Assembly (NCBI GenBank): GCA_033558025.1
Contig: JAUCEF010000010.1
Coordinates: 2,319,001 to 2,383,000, forward strand
Direction of reading: 5' to 3'
DNA length: 64,000 bases
Source of the DNA: Phytophthora sp. 'mugwort'
Lineage: Eukaryota; Oomycota; Peronosporomycetes; Peronosporales; Peronosporaceae
The notes under the pieces were generated by a model. It was not told where the DNA came from and ran no database searches. It saw only the letters and a list, made by a program, of their open reading frames with translations. A program made the position numbers and the translations under genes. Positions 1-11,547 of this stretch are shown in pieces; the stretch's first letter is position 1; the number at the start of each line of letters is the position of its first letter.

Positions 1-720
1 GGCGTAAAGGACTCGTCAGATACTTCCATGGTCCTCCACTCCCCAAGTCCGTACAGCGTTCGTTGCCCCTTCCAGACCGATGGTTACTGCTTCCACCGTC
101 TAGCTGACGCTTCCAAGCCCTTTCTATCCGCGAACAGGGCATTCTAGTCCTTCAGGCAGTAGCTACTTCTCCGTTGGCCTACCACCAGATAATCGGATCG
201 CAGCAGCAGAAAAAAAAAATGCCAGGAGTACGCTGCCAGACAAAAGATGATGCCATGGGCGACCGATCGTGAATGAGTGTCGCAGTAGGCGGAGAAAAGC
301 GGGTGTGACTGGGTATTTCTTTCGGATCGGACATTCTCGTGATAATTTGGAGAATCACCCGCAGCTCGGGCGACCTTAAACGTTGATATTTTCATAACAT
401 TTGTGGTACCAGATCACAGATGAGATCTTGGGCTGGACGGTGGTGTAGTGGTTACCACGATTTGTTTTTGGACGGGTTCCATCCGTAGTTCCACAGGTAA
501 GTCGAGAAGTATCCCAACTTGGTCCCGCTAGACCGTCCGGCGCTCGAAAGCCACGGTGGCCACTTCATCATGCGCGAAAATCGCGACCATTGCTTCCACG
601 CCGCACTGTATTTGGTCGTGGTATTTCCAGCCAGGGCTTGTTCATACAACATGCCGCCCACACGGCGAAGAGATCGCCGAGGGGTGATAGCACCGGCACC
701 TGTGTCCATGACGCAGAGAG
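1..720 (-). pseudogene. DIRS-type tyrosine recombinase, decayed and cut by the window start
   Basis: Minus-strand frames carry pieces of the tyrosine recombinase (YR) that integrates DIRS-type retrotransposons. The N-terminal part (709-452) has a phrase of the type LYEQALAGNTTTKYSAAWKQW, followed after a frame change near 450-380 by an ISSVIWYHKCYENINV segment. Further left (about 240-150) is a FFFLLLRSDYLVV segment, which resembles the core helix carrying the first catalytic arginine of YR enzymes. The reading is broken by frameshifts and stops, so it is not functional. The remaining C-terminal catalytic part would lie beyond base 1. It follows RNase H and reverse transcriptase pieces on the same strand, which is the DIRS gene order. 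Family assignment is by eye. Confidence 0.66.
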
Positions 721-787
721 GTTAGTCCAGGAGTCCCAAAGTGGGTCAGTGCTGATAAATTACCATGATCCCGCGTCCGCAATCTCA

Positions 788-1140
788 TTAATTGGGTTTG
801 TCCCGGAATATGTTCTGCTGAGAGCACGAGGTGATATAGCAGTTCCGCCAAGGATAACAGCCGACTGAACAATTGATCAATTGGTTGCTTGCTGAGCCGT
901 TTATTTGGCCAGACGACTGCCGCCATGTTGTCGATGTGAAGGAGGACACGCGCATGCTCCCGCCCGGGTTCCCAGTGGAATGCTGCCAGCACAGCACACT
1001 TAAGATCGCGGAAATTAATCGAGTACTCCTTGTGGTCGGATCGAATGGCCTTCTGTTCTGCGTTGTAAACTGTAGCCGCAGGTACTCGCGTCGGGCTGGA
1101 GTAATAGCACACAGACCAGATTCTGAGGTGCCTATGCATA
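788..1140 (-). pseudogene. RNase H domain of the DIRS-type retrotransposon, frameshifted
   Basis: A minus-strand segment reads SINFRDLKCAVLAAFHWEP, then HARVLLHIDNMAAVVW and later LSAEHIPGQTQ. This is the layout of the retroelement RNase H found after the reverse transcriptase in DIRS elements: a catalytic Glu/Asp-containing helix, an IDN motif and a HIPG motif. Two overlapping minus frames (1139-642 and 1231-788) share the signal, so at least one frameshift lies between them and the reverse transcriptase upstream. It would degrade the RNA template during reverse transcription. The copy is a relic. Confidence 0.66.
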
Positions 1141-1142
1141 TG

Positions 1143-2065
1143 TCAACTGATGGCTGGACTGCTCGTGCATGTTGGGCGACATGGAACCCATTGAAACGCG
1201 GTTTCTGGATTAAAAGGCTCGGAACCAGCACAGTTCATCAAGCACTTCGATACCGAGACGCTCCGTTCGAATGGCTGCATTTGGATTGCAGTTGTGTGGA
1301 TTGGCTGATAGAATGCTCGGACTGATGGGAAACACACTGCCACGTGGTGGTACACACCCAGAAACTGGTTCAGTTCTTTCTTCGACGCTTGTTGTGACGC
1401 CAACAGCCCCTCAGCACGAAGTTGAGCTTTGATCATCTTTTCAGCGGGAATTGAGACCGTGCCACTGGTCGTATCATAGAGTAAACCCAACGCTTTGCCT
1501 ACCGAGCTCCATTGGGTGACTTTGTCCTCGTTGATTGCGGCGGTCCCAATTACATCAACCATTGCTCGGCTGAGAGCAATGTTCGCATCACGGCACCTTG
1601 CACCGGTGTTCAAATTTAGACAGGTATAGTCGTCGCACGATACATTGCCAACAAAGGGACCTGCATCGAGCGGCGATGCTCTACTTGGCTTTGAAGGTTT
1701 GTAACGATGGTTAATAACTCGACCTGCCACATAATAGAAAGCTGGAGAGCCACACCATCCAAACCCACCAGTCCAATCGATGACCACGTGGTCGTCGAAC
1801 ATGAAGGCGAACATGTGCACTTTGATTTCGTTCATCGGCATGTGCCGAAACGCCCCGGAGACGTCTCCAACCATAAACAAAATCTCAGCGTGAGGGTGCA
1901 TCGTCCTCAGCTCGTGTATGCGCGTTGCAATATCACGAGGTGGGTTATATGTATTCGCGGTAAAACCGCTCGTGTCAGTGAATTCGTTCACCGAAGCCCC
2001 GTCGGGGGATGAAAAGTTGTTGATGACGCGGACATCACGGTAACTATTCTCGACAATACCATCGA
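1143..2065 (-). pseudogene. Reverse transcriptase domain of the DIRS-type retrotransposon
   Basis: The longest clean part is a 282-residue minus-strand frame. It contains VGDVSGAFRHMPMNE, which is the first catalytic Asp region, then a WTGGFGWCGSPAFYYV segment typical of DIRS and related reverse transcriptases, and SCDDYTCLN, which corresponds to the catalytic DD box. The segment before the frame start (to about 2065) continues in another frame with a SxPxGASVNEFTD-like phrase, so the gene is frameshifted near 1990. The product copied element RNA into DNA. Gene order with RNase H and tyrosine recombinase to the left supports a DIRS-like element rather than gypsy or copia. Confidence 0.72.
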
Positions 2066-3780
2066 ACTGAGAAATAGCTCCCGAAACAGCTCGAGAGCGA
2101 CCCCCTTAATAACAAGATACCGACCCTCCTGTTGACCCTTGCAGACATGCTGCCGTACTTTCGCAACATGAGCCGTCGGAATGTGGTGGCTCCGAAGCCT
2201 CACCGTCTGAGTAGTTGGTTTGCAGATAGATATCCGGCACGGCTTTACCCCGTTGCGTACAATGTCGTTCCATTCGCGGCAAACATAGTGATAATCGGGG
2301 TTTGTTGGTAGCTTGAGCTTACCCAGGCATTGATTCGGTCGGGATTCACTGTCTGCCTGCCCACGAAGCAGTCTGACGAAAAGTGATATGTGTGACCGGC
2401 GAGTTAATATCGAGTGGAACTGGACTTGAGCATAATCGATGCCGTCAATACACGTGGTAGGTACCGGCGGTACGATATCGTATTGGGACGCATAGTGGTA
2501 CACACGATGAAGCACTGCAGTTACAGATAAAGCTTGCAGTTGTCTGAGTACGCTGGTCGTGCGAGCGAGATGAACACACGGACTACCAGAATGACGGACG
2601 CTAGGACATCCTTCAGCTAGAGTCCGCGTTGGCGCTACGATGCAAGGCTCCTGTTTAGCCGGGGCCAGGCCGCGATTGCGCTCCACATTGAGTTCCTTCA
2701 CCGCGTCGGGGAGTTCACTTGGACAAAATTGGGCTCTTTTTCGGTCAAAGCAGCCACCGTGGCATCTCCGCTGCACCTTATGTTCGACAGAAATTTCACC
2801 CATAGTCGATGGTTGCCTTGGCGCGGTAGTGCATCTAAGACCGCCAACGGGATGCTGCTTGACTATTGTCGAGGTCGTTCGGCCAGCCGTCCGGAGTCGG
2901 GCGTATGCCGCGATCGGTGCTTCTGCGTTGAAACGGGACGTGATTGGTGCGAAGGTCTTGAAGCTCCAACAAGTCCTCATCATTGCGTAAGAATTCGGAA
3001 TATACGGTGGCTGCCGACCCGAGATCTTGGGCGACCACAAAACCGCGAAACCTGCAGAACTTGCTGGGTACCCAGTATGCGACGAGTTTCCACCCAAATT
3101 GGTCCGTATCTGGTAATCCCTTATATTTAGTGATGAACCGTATCGCCGCATCGATAAGAGCTAGTATGTCGGGGTTGCAACATTTCGCCCAAATATCCGA
3201 AGAGTACGAAGTGAATCGAGAAAATCGTGCTTTGATGATGCTGGTATTGCTGATCGAAGTGGGTTCTTCTCGGAGAAATCGGTTAAGACCGTTAGGGAGT
3301 CCAGTGGGTCGACCCAATCCATTGTGTCCGCCGATCTGCAATGCATATAGCCAGGCCTCGAATCCCGGAACTGAAGTCGTACAAACCGCGAAGAACAGGT
3401 GACAGGGCCAGGAACCGGACATGGACCGACTGTTGCAAGAACTCTAATAATGTTTGAGGTTGCGTAACTTTAAATCTTCTGTGACCAACCGTCTGATGCA
3501 CTTGTCGCTGAACCGCGGATGGTCGAAAGGAGCCCTTCGTTGGGGCGTGGTCCGTGCCGTTCTCGTAGTCATCGGCTAGGGTTCTATCACCAAAACCGCC
3601 GGAAATCATCTCTCGCCGTGTTCTCTTTCCTAGCGTTCGGTGCTGGAGTCGGGCTGTGGCAGTGACTCCATCAGGATCATCACTGTCTAGGCTGACGACG
3701 TCTTCATCCGTCTCGGAGGCGATACTGCGTAGTGGTCGTTGTGTGGGTAGACTGCTGGGTCTTCTGCATCGGGGCTTGGT
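2066..3780 (-). pseudogene. First ORF (gag-like) of the DIRS-type retrotransposon, broken
   Basis: Several overlapping minus-strand frames join end to end with frameshifts. From the upstream side they contain SETDEDVVSLDSDDPDG, QSVHVRFLALSPVLRGLYDFSSG, TSYSSDIWAKCCNPDILALID and a long segment down to the reverse transcriptase. The order and strand suit the gag-like first ORF of a DIRS element. I do not recognise a named domain. The annotation rests on position directly upstream of the reverse transcriptase and on continuous coding signal in changing frames. Confidence 0.48.
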
Positions 3781-4960
3781 ATAGGTTTATCGCATTTCGC
3801 TTTCTACGGCCCATCACTACGACGAGAACGTGTTGCCGACGCACCTGCACGAGTTGAAGATCACGGGGTCATAACAGAGGCACAACCTCGCCGGGTTGGA
3901 GTTTTACTGTCAGCAAGGCCTGGACGTTGGTTGGGATCGTCCCACGTCACTTCCGATACGAGGCACATATCATGTCCGGTTGTTGATGTAATCCGCACGC
4001 ATTGCGCACCATGTCTGAGACGGCCGCACCTACTTGAAGTACATAATTAATCGGTTTAGCTTAATGGTCTGCGGTGGATCCGACAGGCGTACAGCAACGA
4101 CCGCTGCCCCCGTCCGTGCATTAAGCACTGGACCCTCTCGCTGAAGGTGATATCTAGTTACCGCATCATGTGCCCATGTCCCGGCAGACGCACCCGAAGG
4201 GTGAATAAAGACCAATCAGCCGCCCGACATAGAAACCTGGTAACAACGTTATCTCCGAAGCATCAACGATGCGTAACGCAAGCGTAGCCGTCAGGAGCGA
4301 CAGCTCTTTCCCTTCCTCGTTTTCGTTCACGCCGATGATTTTGACGAACACCGTGTCACCCGCAATGCGATGCACACGAACGTAGCTGAACTCCACCAGC
4401 TAGGTGCGTGGGCCGGTCCGATGAACGCAAAATCACCGACTTCGATGGGAGTAGAAGCCGTGGTCGAAAAGTCAATTGTGCAATAGTTGGTTGGTTGTCC
4501 GCGAAGAGAAGAGTATAATGAGCCTAACTGTTGGTTCTGCTAGTGGAGCTAGGGGTTCTGTCTAATAATAGCGTACTTCGGAGCTTTCCATCTTATCGGA
4601 AAACAGATCATCCTCCGGCCTGATCCCAATTCTCGTCCGCGCCTTTTCAGCATGTCTTCGACAAGACTTCCGAACGTTGCATCGAGAAATACGAGAGAGC
4701 ATAGGTGGCATAGGCAGCAGATGTTCTTGCTGAGCTTCTTTGGACATCCTCGAGAAAAGTGATATTCATTAGTTAAGCACCCAGAGACATGAAGTTTTGG
4801 CGATTTGATATTCCATTTACGCTCAAAGGGTAAGAGGAAACAACTACTTCCGTTTTTATACTGCTGATCATCCAGAACCGTGTTTTCGTTTATGTGGGTG
4901 TGTATTCCAACAGTAGGGATTCACATCGAGGGATCATTCGTATTGAGGCGTTGGAACCAT
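3781..4960. other. Unrecognised stretch, probably upstream part of the DIRS relic
   Basis: Short minus-strand frames (4396-4166 and 4215-4030) encode a segment with FSYVRVHRIAGDTVFVKI and TIKLNRLIMYFK. They run on the same strand as the DIRS relic and look like broken coding sequence, but I cannot name them. From about 4450 to 4960 I see no gene, no terminal repeat and no structured motif. Confidence 0.3.
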
Positions 4961-6959
4961 GATGCAGTTTAGGTAGTTGCTATCGGAGGAATGAGAGGCT
5001 GATTTGCAGATCGACTGGATGTTGAGGCAGGAAGTTAATATGCCGACGTTGTTAACTTTCTTCGAACCATGGAATCGGTGGGTGTACCTACGAGGACTCA
5101 GAGCATCTGTGATGAGAAAAACCCACGTGCCGATAAGAAGTCACATGTTGTACTCGTCAAGCACCTGGGATGAAGACCAAGAGATCGGCACTCACAGTGC
5201 TCCATGCATGACAAGAACTACAACGAGGTAAGTTCAGGATAAGTCTATGTTGAAGAAGAACGAGTTCGGAGTAGACTCGCAGGGCATTAGGAGAACAACC
5301 AATTACCTTTTGCTAAATCAATTAGTTGACATTTACCAACAATTCACAAAGCGATTTAACCATACGTGCCGTTTAGCTCTTGATAATACTTTGCATGGCT
5401 ACATTGACAAAGAAACTGAAAACTCCAACATCGTCCTTGCGTCATCTAGCGATGGAGGAGATTACCTTCTCGAAGGATATACGACAAAAGACACCGTCGT
5501 GAAGAAGAAGATACCGACCTTCAGATACGGCACTACCAAGAAATGATTAGTGTGGTTTTCGCTGTTTCAAAAACTCCATGACTTCATGGGCTACGATTCG
5601 AGCCTGAAGCCCAAGCAGCAGTGACAGAAGATTTGCAACTTCTCATGTTGGATGAGGACCTCCGCATGCTGAACAACATAATTGAGATGAAGCGGGGTTT
5701 AGCATAGACGTCACTATCGTCGCCCTCAAGCACCTGACGTCGCGGTACTGTCCACCGGAAACACGAGGTTTCCTGGCGGACAGCTTGCAACAAACAGAAG
5801 AAGAAGGGTATGTCGGCGCGGGAGTATTGCCGAGCGTTTCAGACAATGTTTCGTCTGGTGAGAACGAGCCGGGGCCCAAGGTTGATGTTGTCCGCATGTA
5901 CAAGAGCGAGTTGTCGACAGACTGGATCATCGAACTTAATAGGATATCTCGCTCTTCGGATCTGGTAAGCGTCGAAGCCCACCTGGAGTCAATTGAGTGA
6001 AACGAGCACGAGCCCGAGTTGCTACGCCAGAGGCGTGGACCAATCAAAGCTGACCGCCGTAGCAGCAACACCAGAGAGCAAGTCGGTGAAGTACGGCCAT
6101 CATTTTACACCACGCATCAAGATCGTTGACAGGGTGCAAGTTGTGCAAGAAGGACAACTACAACAACAACGGGTGCTTCGAAACCCCCTCTCGCCAGCAT
6201 TTAGGCCTCGGCGTGGTGAACTTAGTGCGCATTACGGAGGTGGGAACACTGGCGGGGCGGTGGTCGGTTTGGGGCCACTGATCACGCGATGCCAGCGACG
6301 CCGGAGTAAATCACCGAGATAGCTGCCTTGATAAAACCCTTGCAGGAGCGACAGGACATGGGGTACGTACAGATTCACTACTATAATAGCGAGACGGTGA
6401 AGATTATGCGATGACAGTCGTGTCAGGGGCCGTAGGCCAGCGACGAATTTCAGACGATGACTTCCCGACCGAAGGGAAGGTGGAGATCGGATCACTTCGA
6501 TTAACGGCGTAGGTTGATTCTGGTTGCGCAAAATCAGCAAGTGACAAAAAGACGCTCAAGGCGCAGCAAGGCGCCATGGTGCCGGAGCCAAGAGGTGGCT
6601 CCCTTTCAGTTGTAGCGGCAAGAGCTTTCCCACATGGCAAAGTCATTAGTGATGAAAAGATCGCTGGTATTTTCCTTGCCAATGTGACACGGACGCACCG
6701 CAAAGTTGTTCGTAAGCACTATGCTGCACTCACTTGTCTGCATAAAGCATAACCGATGATGCCTACCGCTGCTCAAGCGATGATTGCTATGCCTGTAACA
6801 CAGCAGACGACGCCTTGGCAAGTGGTGAATAATGTGCTTGCTGAGGAGGATCTGGACGAGAAGTGGTCGGGCCATGTTGAGATCTGTGATGTAGGATACA
6901 AAATCCGAATGGATTGTTAGCGGGACCCGCAATGACAGTGCTGGAAAAGACAAAAAGCG
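4961..6959. other. Unrecognised plus-strand coding-like fragments upstream of the copia remnant
   Basis: Plus-strand frames at 5004-5231, 5247-5546 and 5785-6000 are short and unrelated to anything I recognise. They may be the leader and gag part of the copia-type element that follows on the same strand, or a separate relic. I could not identify an LTR pair. No intact gene is supported here. Confidence 0.25.
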
Positions 6960-8931
6960 GTGGGGTCGGAGGAGATACAAAGCAAGAGCAATGAGCAACC
7001 TGGTTGTGGTAAGATTAATGATGACTGCTGGATCTGTTGTGAACTGGATCATATTCGGGAAAACTGCCTAAAACCGCAGAAGAGTGACGGCCCGCAGAAT
7101 CAAAAGCAGTACGCTGGCATTGAGGCCAAGCGATTTCAAAACAAGAAGGGCATTGACGCCGGTGGGGTGCGGAAGAGCATTGATGTGTTGACACATCGCA
7201 AGATTGATGCGACTGTGGTTGGTACTCGCCGCCGCAAGCGTGTTATGGAGTGGGTCTGGTTACAGCGGCTGATGTGCATGTGCGCACCGATATGAAGTTG
7301 CCGGTCAATTTACGGTCCGACCGGGAGCATCTCTTTTTAGGTTTTGATGGACAGTCGAACAGTGAACGTATGCTTGGAGATGTAAGTTGTCAAGTAATGA
7401 ATGCGGCTTCTCAGAAGGACGAAGTGTTAGTGTTGGCTGGTGTTGTCTACAAGCCTATTACCCCCGACGATATGCTGAGTTCCCGCCTTCATGAGGAGAG
7501 TGAATGGAATTGGACTTCACGCAGATGAATGGCAATCGAGTTTGCGCGTTGGAGAAAGATTGATTGAAGGGGCTTCTGAAGAAGGCCCGAGGACGCTACC
7601 AACTTCGAGCAAGACCTGCTGAAGTACGAGATGTGCGTGCTCTGTCGAGAACACCTGCCACCAATCCAAGGTTTTGAGTTTGAAGGCGATTGGGTTAAAC
7701 GCTTGTACATGCGCTTTTGTGAGCCTCGTATACCCTGCACTGCGACAAACGGTAACCCAAGAAGCTGCAGTTTGTTTCGAAGGCCTGAGTAGTGTTGCAG
7801 ATTGTAGTGGTGGTCAGAATGGAAAGTGCTGGGCTGCATAACCTCTAAGCAGAAGCATATGTCGTACACGAGAAATCTTATGAGACGCGTAACAGAACAT
7901 TACATTACCAGAAGTAGATGTCGGACTCCAGTCATGTTGGCGTGACCACGTACGACCGTTACCAGCATTTATAACTCGCTCAAGACGAGGCTATCAACTA
8001 CCTTTGGGGCTTTCTGGTGAAGCCAAAGAAAAATCGCGAGCAGTGGTTACTTCGCATCTGGGTTGTAGCACAGAGCCATTGCATCGAATGTTTTTTACAG
8101 GCCAAGGCAGAGTGTTGGTCAACAATAAGATGTACGCATTCCTCGGGGAGTGGAATAAAGTTTTGTGGACGAATGCTTATAGCCCAGAGGATAATGGCCT
8201 TGTCGAGAAATGAACGGCCTTTTATGATGGCACGTGTCCGGAGTTTGTTGACTACCGCGAACATGCCGCTCAGTCTGTGGGATGGGGGCTTCAAATATAC
8301 TCTGGAGGTTGTGAATGTGAGTCCGTCCAGCGCTCCAGGCGGCGAGATCCCTACGCACGGAAATTTGGAGAACGTCCGAATACTGAAGTGTTGAAAGTGG
8401 GGCTGTATTGTTGACGTGTTTACCCCCGAGAAGCTACGGGCCAACAAGCTGCAGCACCCTGGGAACCTGGAGACGTTTGTTGGCTTCGCTAGGAACTCTG
8501 ACATTGTTCGCGTATCGAAGCTAATAACTGAAAGTATTGAAAAGCGTCGTTCGGTGGACATTAATGGGGAATAGACTGTCGAACGCTCCTATGTGGGGGA
8601 AAATAGGTATCGGCTGGGTCGTACGTTCTCCCAGACGTGATCCCGCTCGTACGTCTCCCGGTTATGGCTACAGTGGCTCGTGACAGAGTTGGCTGCTCGC
8701 CCTACAAAACCTCAACGTCTGGAACCGTTGGTTGATAATCATGGCTCGAGTATTGTGGCGGAGCAGATTCCGGTCAGCATGGAACTGCCCGTGGAAGAAC
8801 CAAGGAGTGAGCCCCTAGTGGGAGCACAACAAGAGAAGTCAAATCTACATCTTGATACGCCGGCATACGACGCTGTTGTGTGGGCGGACATCGATGCGGA
8901 TAAATTGTCAGCAGCATACGCCGCAGCATGA
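6960..8931 (+). pseudogene. Ty1/copia-type gag-pol relic (zinc knuckle, protease region, integrase)
   Basis: A CCHC zinc knuckle, CWICCELDHIRENC, spaced C-x2-C-x4-H-x4-C, lies at about 7040-7080 and is diagnostic of gag nucleocapsid. The next frame (7250-7528) resembles the protease-integrase linker of copia elements. At about 8100-8215 the sequence reads VLVNNKMYAFLGEW and then TNAYSPEDNGLVEK, matching the end of the integrase core (Y-x-P-x-x-N-G-x-x-E). Further pieces continue to 8931 in several frames, for example LLTTANMPLSLWD and LETFVGFARNSDIVR. Stops and frameshifts separate the parts, and no reverse transcriptase follows, so this is a truncated dead copy. Integrase before reverse transcriptase is the copia order. 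Confidence 0.68.
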
Positions 8932-8939
8932 TTTTCCTA

Positions 8940-10300
8940 AGTTAGGCCAGTATATGGTTAGTTCTTCGCAAAGATTTACCGTTAATATGATCTCACTCAC
9001 TCTGGGGCGTGGGAATCATAAAGTCATAAACTTTGGGGGGAAGTGGCCTTCTTTTTAGTTTTAGTTATGTTTTGTTTTCTATAGAAGCCCGATATATAGT
9101 TAGACGCGAGACTGTGTTTTGTGTCTGCCTGTGGGTGCTCGCAACACTCGCAGAGCAACACAGCGGCATTCACGACGACATCACCGAATTCTGATGTCGT
9201 CGTGAATGCTGCTGTGTTGATTGTTCTGTAGGTAGAAGTTCTGATCGCTCCAGTTGTGGCGAGGAATTTTGCCGCTTTGAGTCGATCTTGCGTCGGTTGT
9301 TCCCACAGTATGCCGAAAAGGTTGCTAATTGGATCCGGTAGCGGTTCCGATTGGCTGTCTCGCTGCTCCAATTGCTTTCTGATTTTCTTATCCAGGGTGT
9401 TGATTTGCAGGAACACCTGCTGTAATAGTGTCTCGATGCTACACTTTGATGCCTTGGTGGATCACTTGTGCTATCACTTCAAGTTGATTATCCGGGCTTC
9501 GCTAGGCTCAGGCTTCCTGCTCGTACTGCTTCCCAGGTAGTATCGCTTATGTGGGAGTATAATACCCACCCTCCATTCCAGCTTCCTTTCTCGTTGGTTT
9601 TAGCGGCAGTGTCCAGCATCCATGTTTTAACACTTGTTGGCGTCGGGTTGCTGGCTGCTGTATTCATGATCTGCTGGCAAGTATCTAAGCATAGCCCTTG
9701 GATTCGCATCGCTGGATTGCGCTTCCATGCACTTGCGCTTGCTTGGACTTGGTAACTGCCTGCTGTCTGTACTGCTGCTTCGGTTATTGCCTCATTACTT
9801 TGTTGAATCCCGCATCATTTATGATCCTCCATAACATTGCCGGAGTGGTGGACCAAATCTGCCATAGTAGGTTCATCGCTGCTGTGTGCAGGTACGTCCA
9901 TCTGTTAATGCATTGGTGGGCAATTGACAGGAAAGCAATCGATATCTGCGGCGCTGTCCGGCCGGCTACTGCGGGTCGGAGGAGCTGCAGTTGGTTGTCT
10001 GAGCATTCTTCATGGGTTAATCCAAGCTGTCCACGCTGTCTTCGTTTTGGCACATTCCCAAATAATGTGGTATATGGTTTCATCTAGTCAGGGCAACGTG
10101 CATCGGGGCATTCTCGATTTTGCGGCCAACTATCAGGCCTAAAAACAAATTTTGGACTCCTGGTGCTATCCTGTATATTGTCCAGTTTTGGTACTCCTTG
10201 TATAGTCATCTCGGTTCCAGAGTGAGCCGGGCTTTGTTTTAGTGTCGCTTGGCCCCACGCTCAATCCGCTGCTCTGGGTTTTAACTTCTCGATCATTGGT
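8940..10300 (-). mobile_element. 3' part of a LINE-type (non-LTR) retrotransposon
   Basis: On the minus strand the sequence around 10120-10040 reads CPDARC, then ETIYHIIWECAKTKTAW after a one-base shift. This resembles the zinc-binding C-terminal segment of LINE ORF2 proteins. Decayed coding continues to about 9490 (LDTCQQIMNTAASNPTPTSVKTWMLD). On the minus strand the end near 9080-9045 is A-rich, as expected of a LINE 3' tail. The reverse transcriptase part lies at 11548-12900 on the same strand, separated by the inserted MITE. Confidence 0.55.
9156..9219. repeat. 28-bp stem hairpin with 8-base loop
   Basis: Arms 9156-9183 and 9192-9219 are reverse complements with one mismatch, around the loop CCGAATTC. 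The hairpin sits in the 3' part of the minus-strand LINE relic and could be a structural element of its RNA, or a nested inverted duplication. Confidence 0.9.
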
Positions 10301-10817
10301 ATCGAGTTGTAGAAGCTGTGCAATTTCTATCGTTTAGTGCGCTATTTTCGCAACGCCTTCGCGATGTGAATTGCTATCGCGTGAGAGTGGGCCTTCTATG
10401 GGTAAATACACACTCGGAGATTTGCGTAAAACTAATTACTACGTCTCGTTCCAGGCATGTAGTTCCCGAACGTCTTCACTCTTTCGGTAATCGTTTTCTA
10501 TTCATGTCATCCTCCAACCCAACCATCATTTCCTTTGGTAATGTGAAATGACGGTGTTCCGGACGGGCTGTCAATTCTAGCTGCTATAATAGTGGTCTTT
10601 CCTGTGTTTTGTAGTGATCAGTACAATTGTTTCCGTAATTTAATGATCGCTAGTGACATCGGAGATTCCGCAGTCAGATTCAGATCCCATAGATTTCACG
10701 GTATGCTTAGTAAGATGCTACTGCACTAACGCTTGGCCTGTCGGGGTATTTGGATTTACTGTCGGGGTCGTTGAGAGGGGGGGGGATATTAATGCAGTGT
10801 ATGCCACAGTCGTCATA
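10301..10817. other. Decayed LINE interior, no gene recognised
   Basis: This stretch lies between the LINE 3' part and the MITE left end. Frames are short on both strands. I treat it as the decayed interior of the same LINE because recognisable LINE coding flanks it on both sides on the minus strand. Confidence 0.3.
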
Positions 10818-11065
10818 CAGTGCTGGCCAAAAGGATATAACACCCATAATTTTCAACCTAGCTTAGCCAATCCGGGGCGTTTTACCCTCAACTTTGACTC
10901 AGCTGTACCGTTTTTCACGTTCAATAAGCCAACCAGGTTTGAGTACAATCAGGGTAATACTGAGAGACTTTCTATACACGGGCTTGTATTTGAGACTGAC
11001 CAAAAGGTTAGCACACTATTAGTAACTTGATTTCAGTATGCTAATTATATACAAATTGTGTACAC
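10818..11065 (+). repeat. Left terminal inverted repeat of the MITE
   Basis: This arm pairs with 11299-11545. It starts at the TA duplication and ends in AATTGTGTACAC. Confidence 0.92.
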
Positions 11066-11298
11066 TGTGTGCGTTTGTATGGCGTTGCCGCTCTCCTCCT
11101 TATTCGTCCAGCAACTCACATCTTTTTCTCACGGGTGGAGAAATGTTATTCAACGTAGAGGTGCAAAGCGAGCCAGTGTGAATCCAAACTTTGCGAATAG
11201 ACTCCTATGTGTGCAGTGGTACTCCAAGGGCAAGTTAAGCTCGCCGTCGACCATCTCGAAGGCGACCCCTACTCGTTTTCACCAGATTCGGCGACCAA

Positions 11299-11545
11299 GT
11301 GTACACAATTTGTATATAATTAGCATACTAGAATAATGTTATTAATAGTGTGCTAACCTTTTGTCAGTCTCAAATACAAACCCGTGTATAGAAAGTCTCT
11401 CAGTATTACCCTGATTGTACTCAAACCTGGTTGGCTTATTGAACGTGAAAAACGATACAGCTGAGTCAAAGTTGAGGGTAAAACGCCCCGGATTGGCTAA
11501 GCTAGGTTGAAAATTATGGGTGTTATATCCTTTTGGCCAGCACTG
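11299..11545 (-). repeat. Right terminal inverted repeat of the MITE
   Basis: Near-perfect reverse complement of 10818-11065, ending in GCACTG directly before the right TA. Confidence 0.92.
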
Positions 11546-11547
11546 TA

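Larger units (their letters stand above)
10818..11545. mobile_element. Foldback MITE of Tc1/mariner type with about 248-bp inverted repeats and TA duplication
   Basis: The 728-bp element begins CAGTGCTGGCCAAAAGG and ends with its reverse complement. It is flanked by TA on both sides (10816-10817 and 11546-11547), the target duplication of Tc1/mariner transposons. The left arm (10818-11065) and right arm (11299-11545) are near-identical reverse complements, differing by a few substitutions and one indel. The central 233 bp (11066-11298) holds no recognisable transposase, so it is non-autonomous and depended on a transposase supplied elsewhere. It sits inside the LINE relic. High arm identity suggests it is younger than its host sequence. 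Confidence 0.93.
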
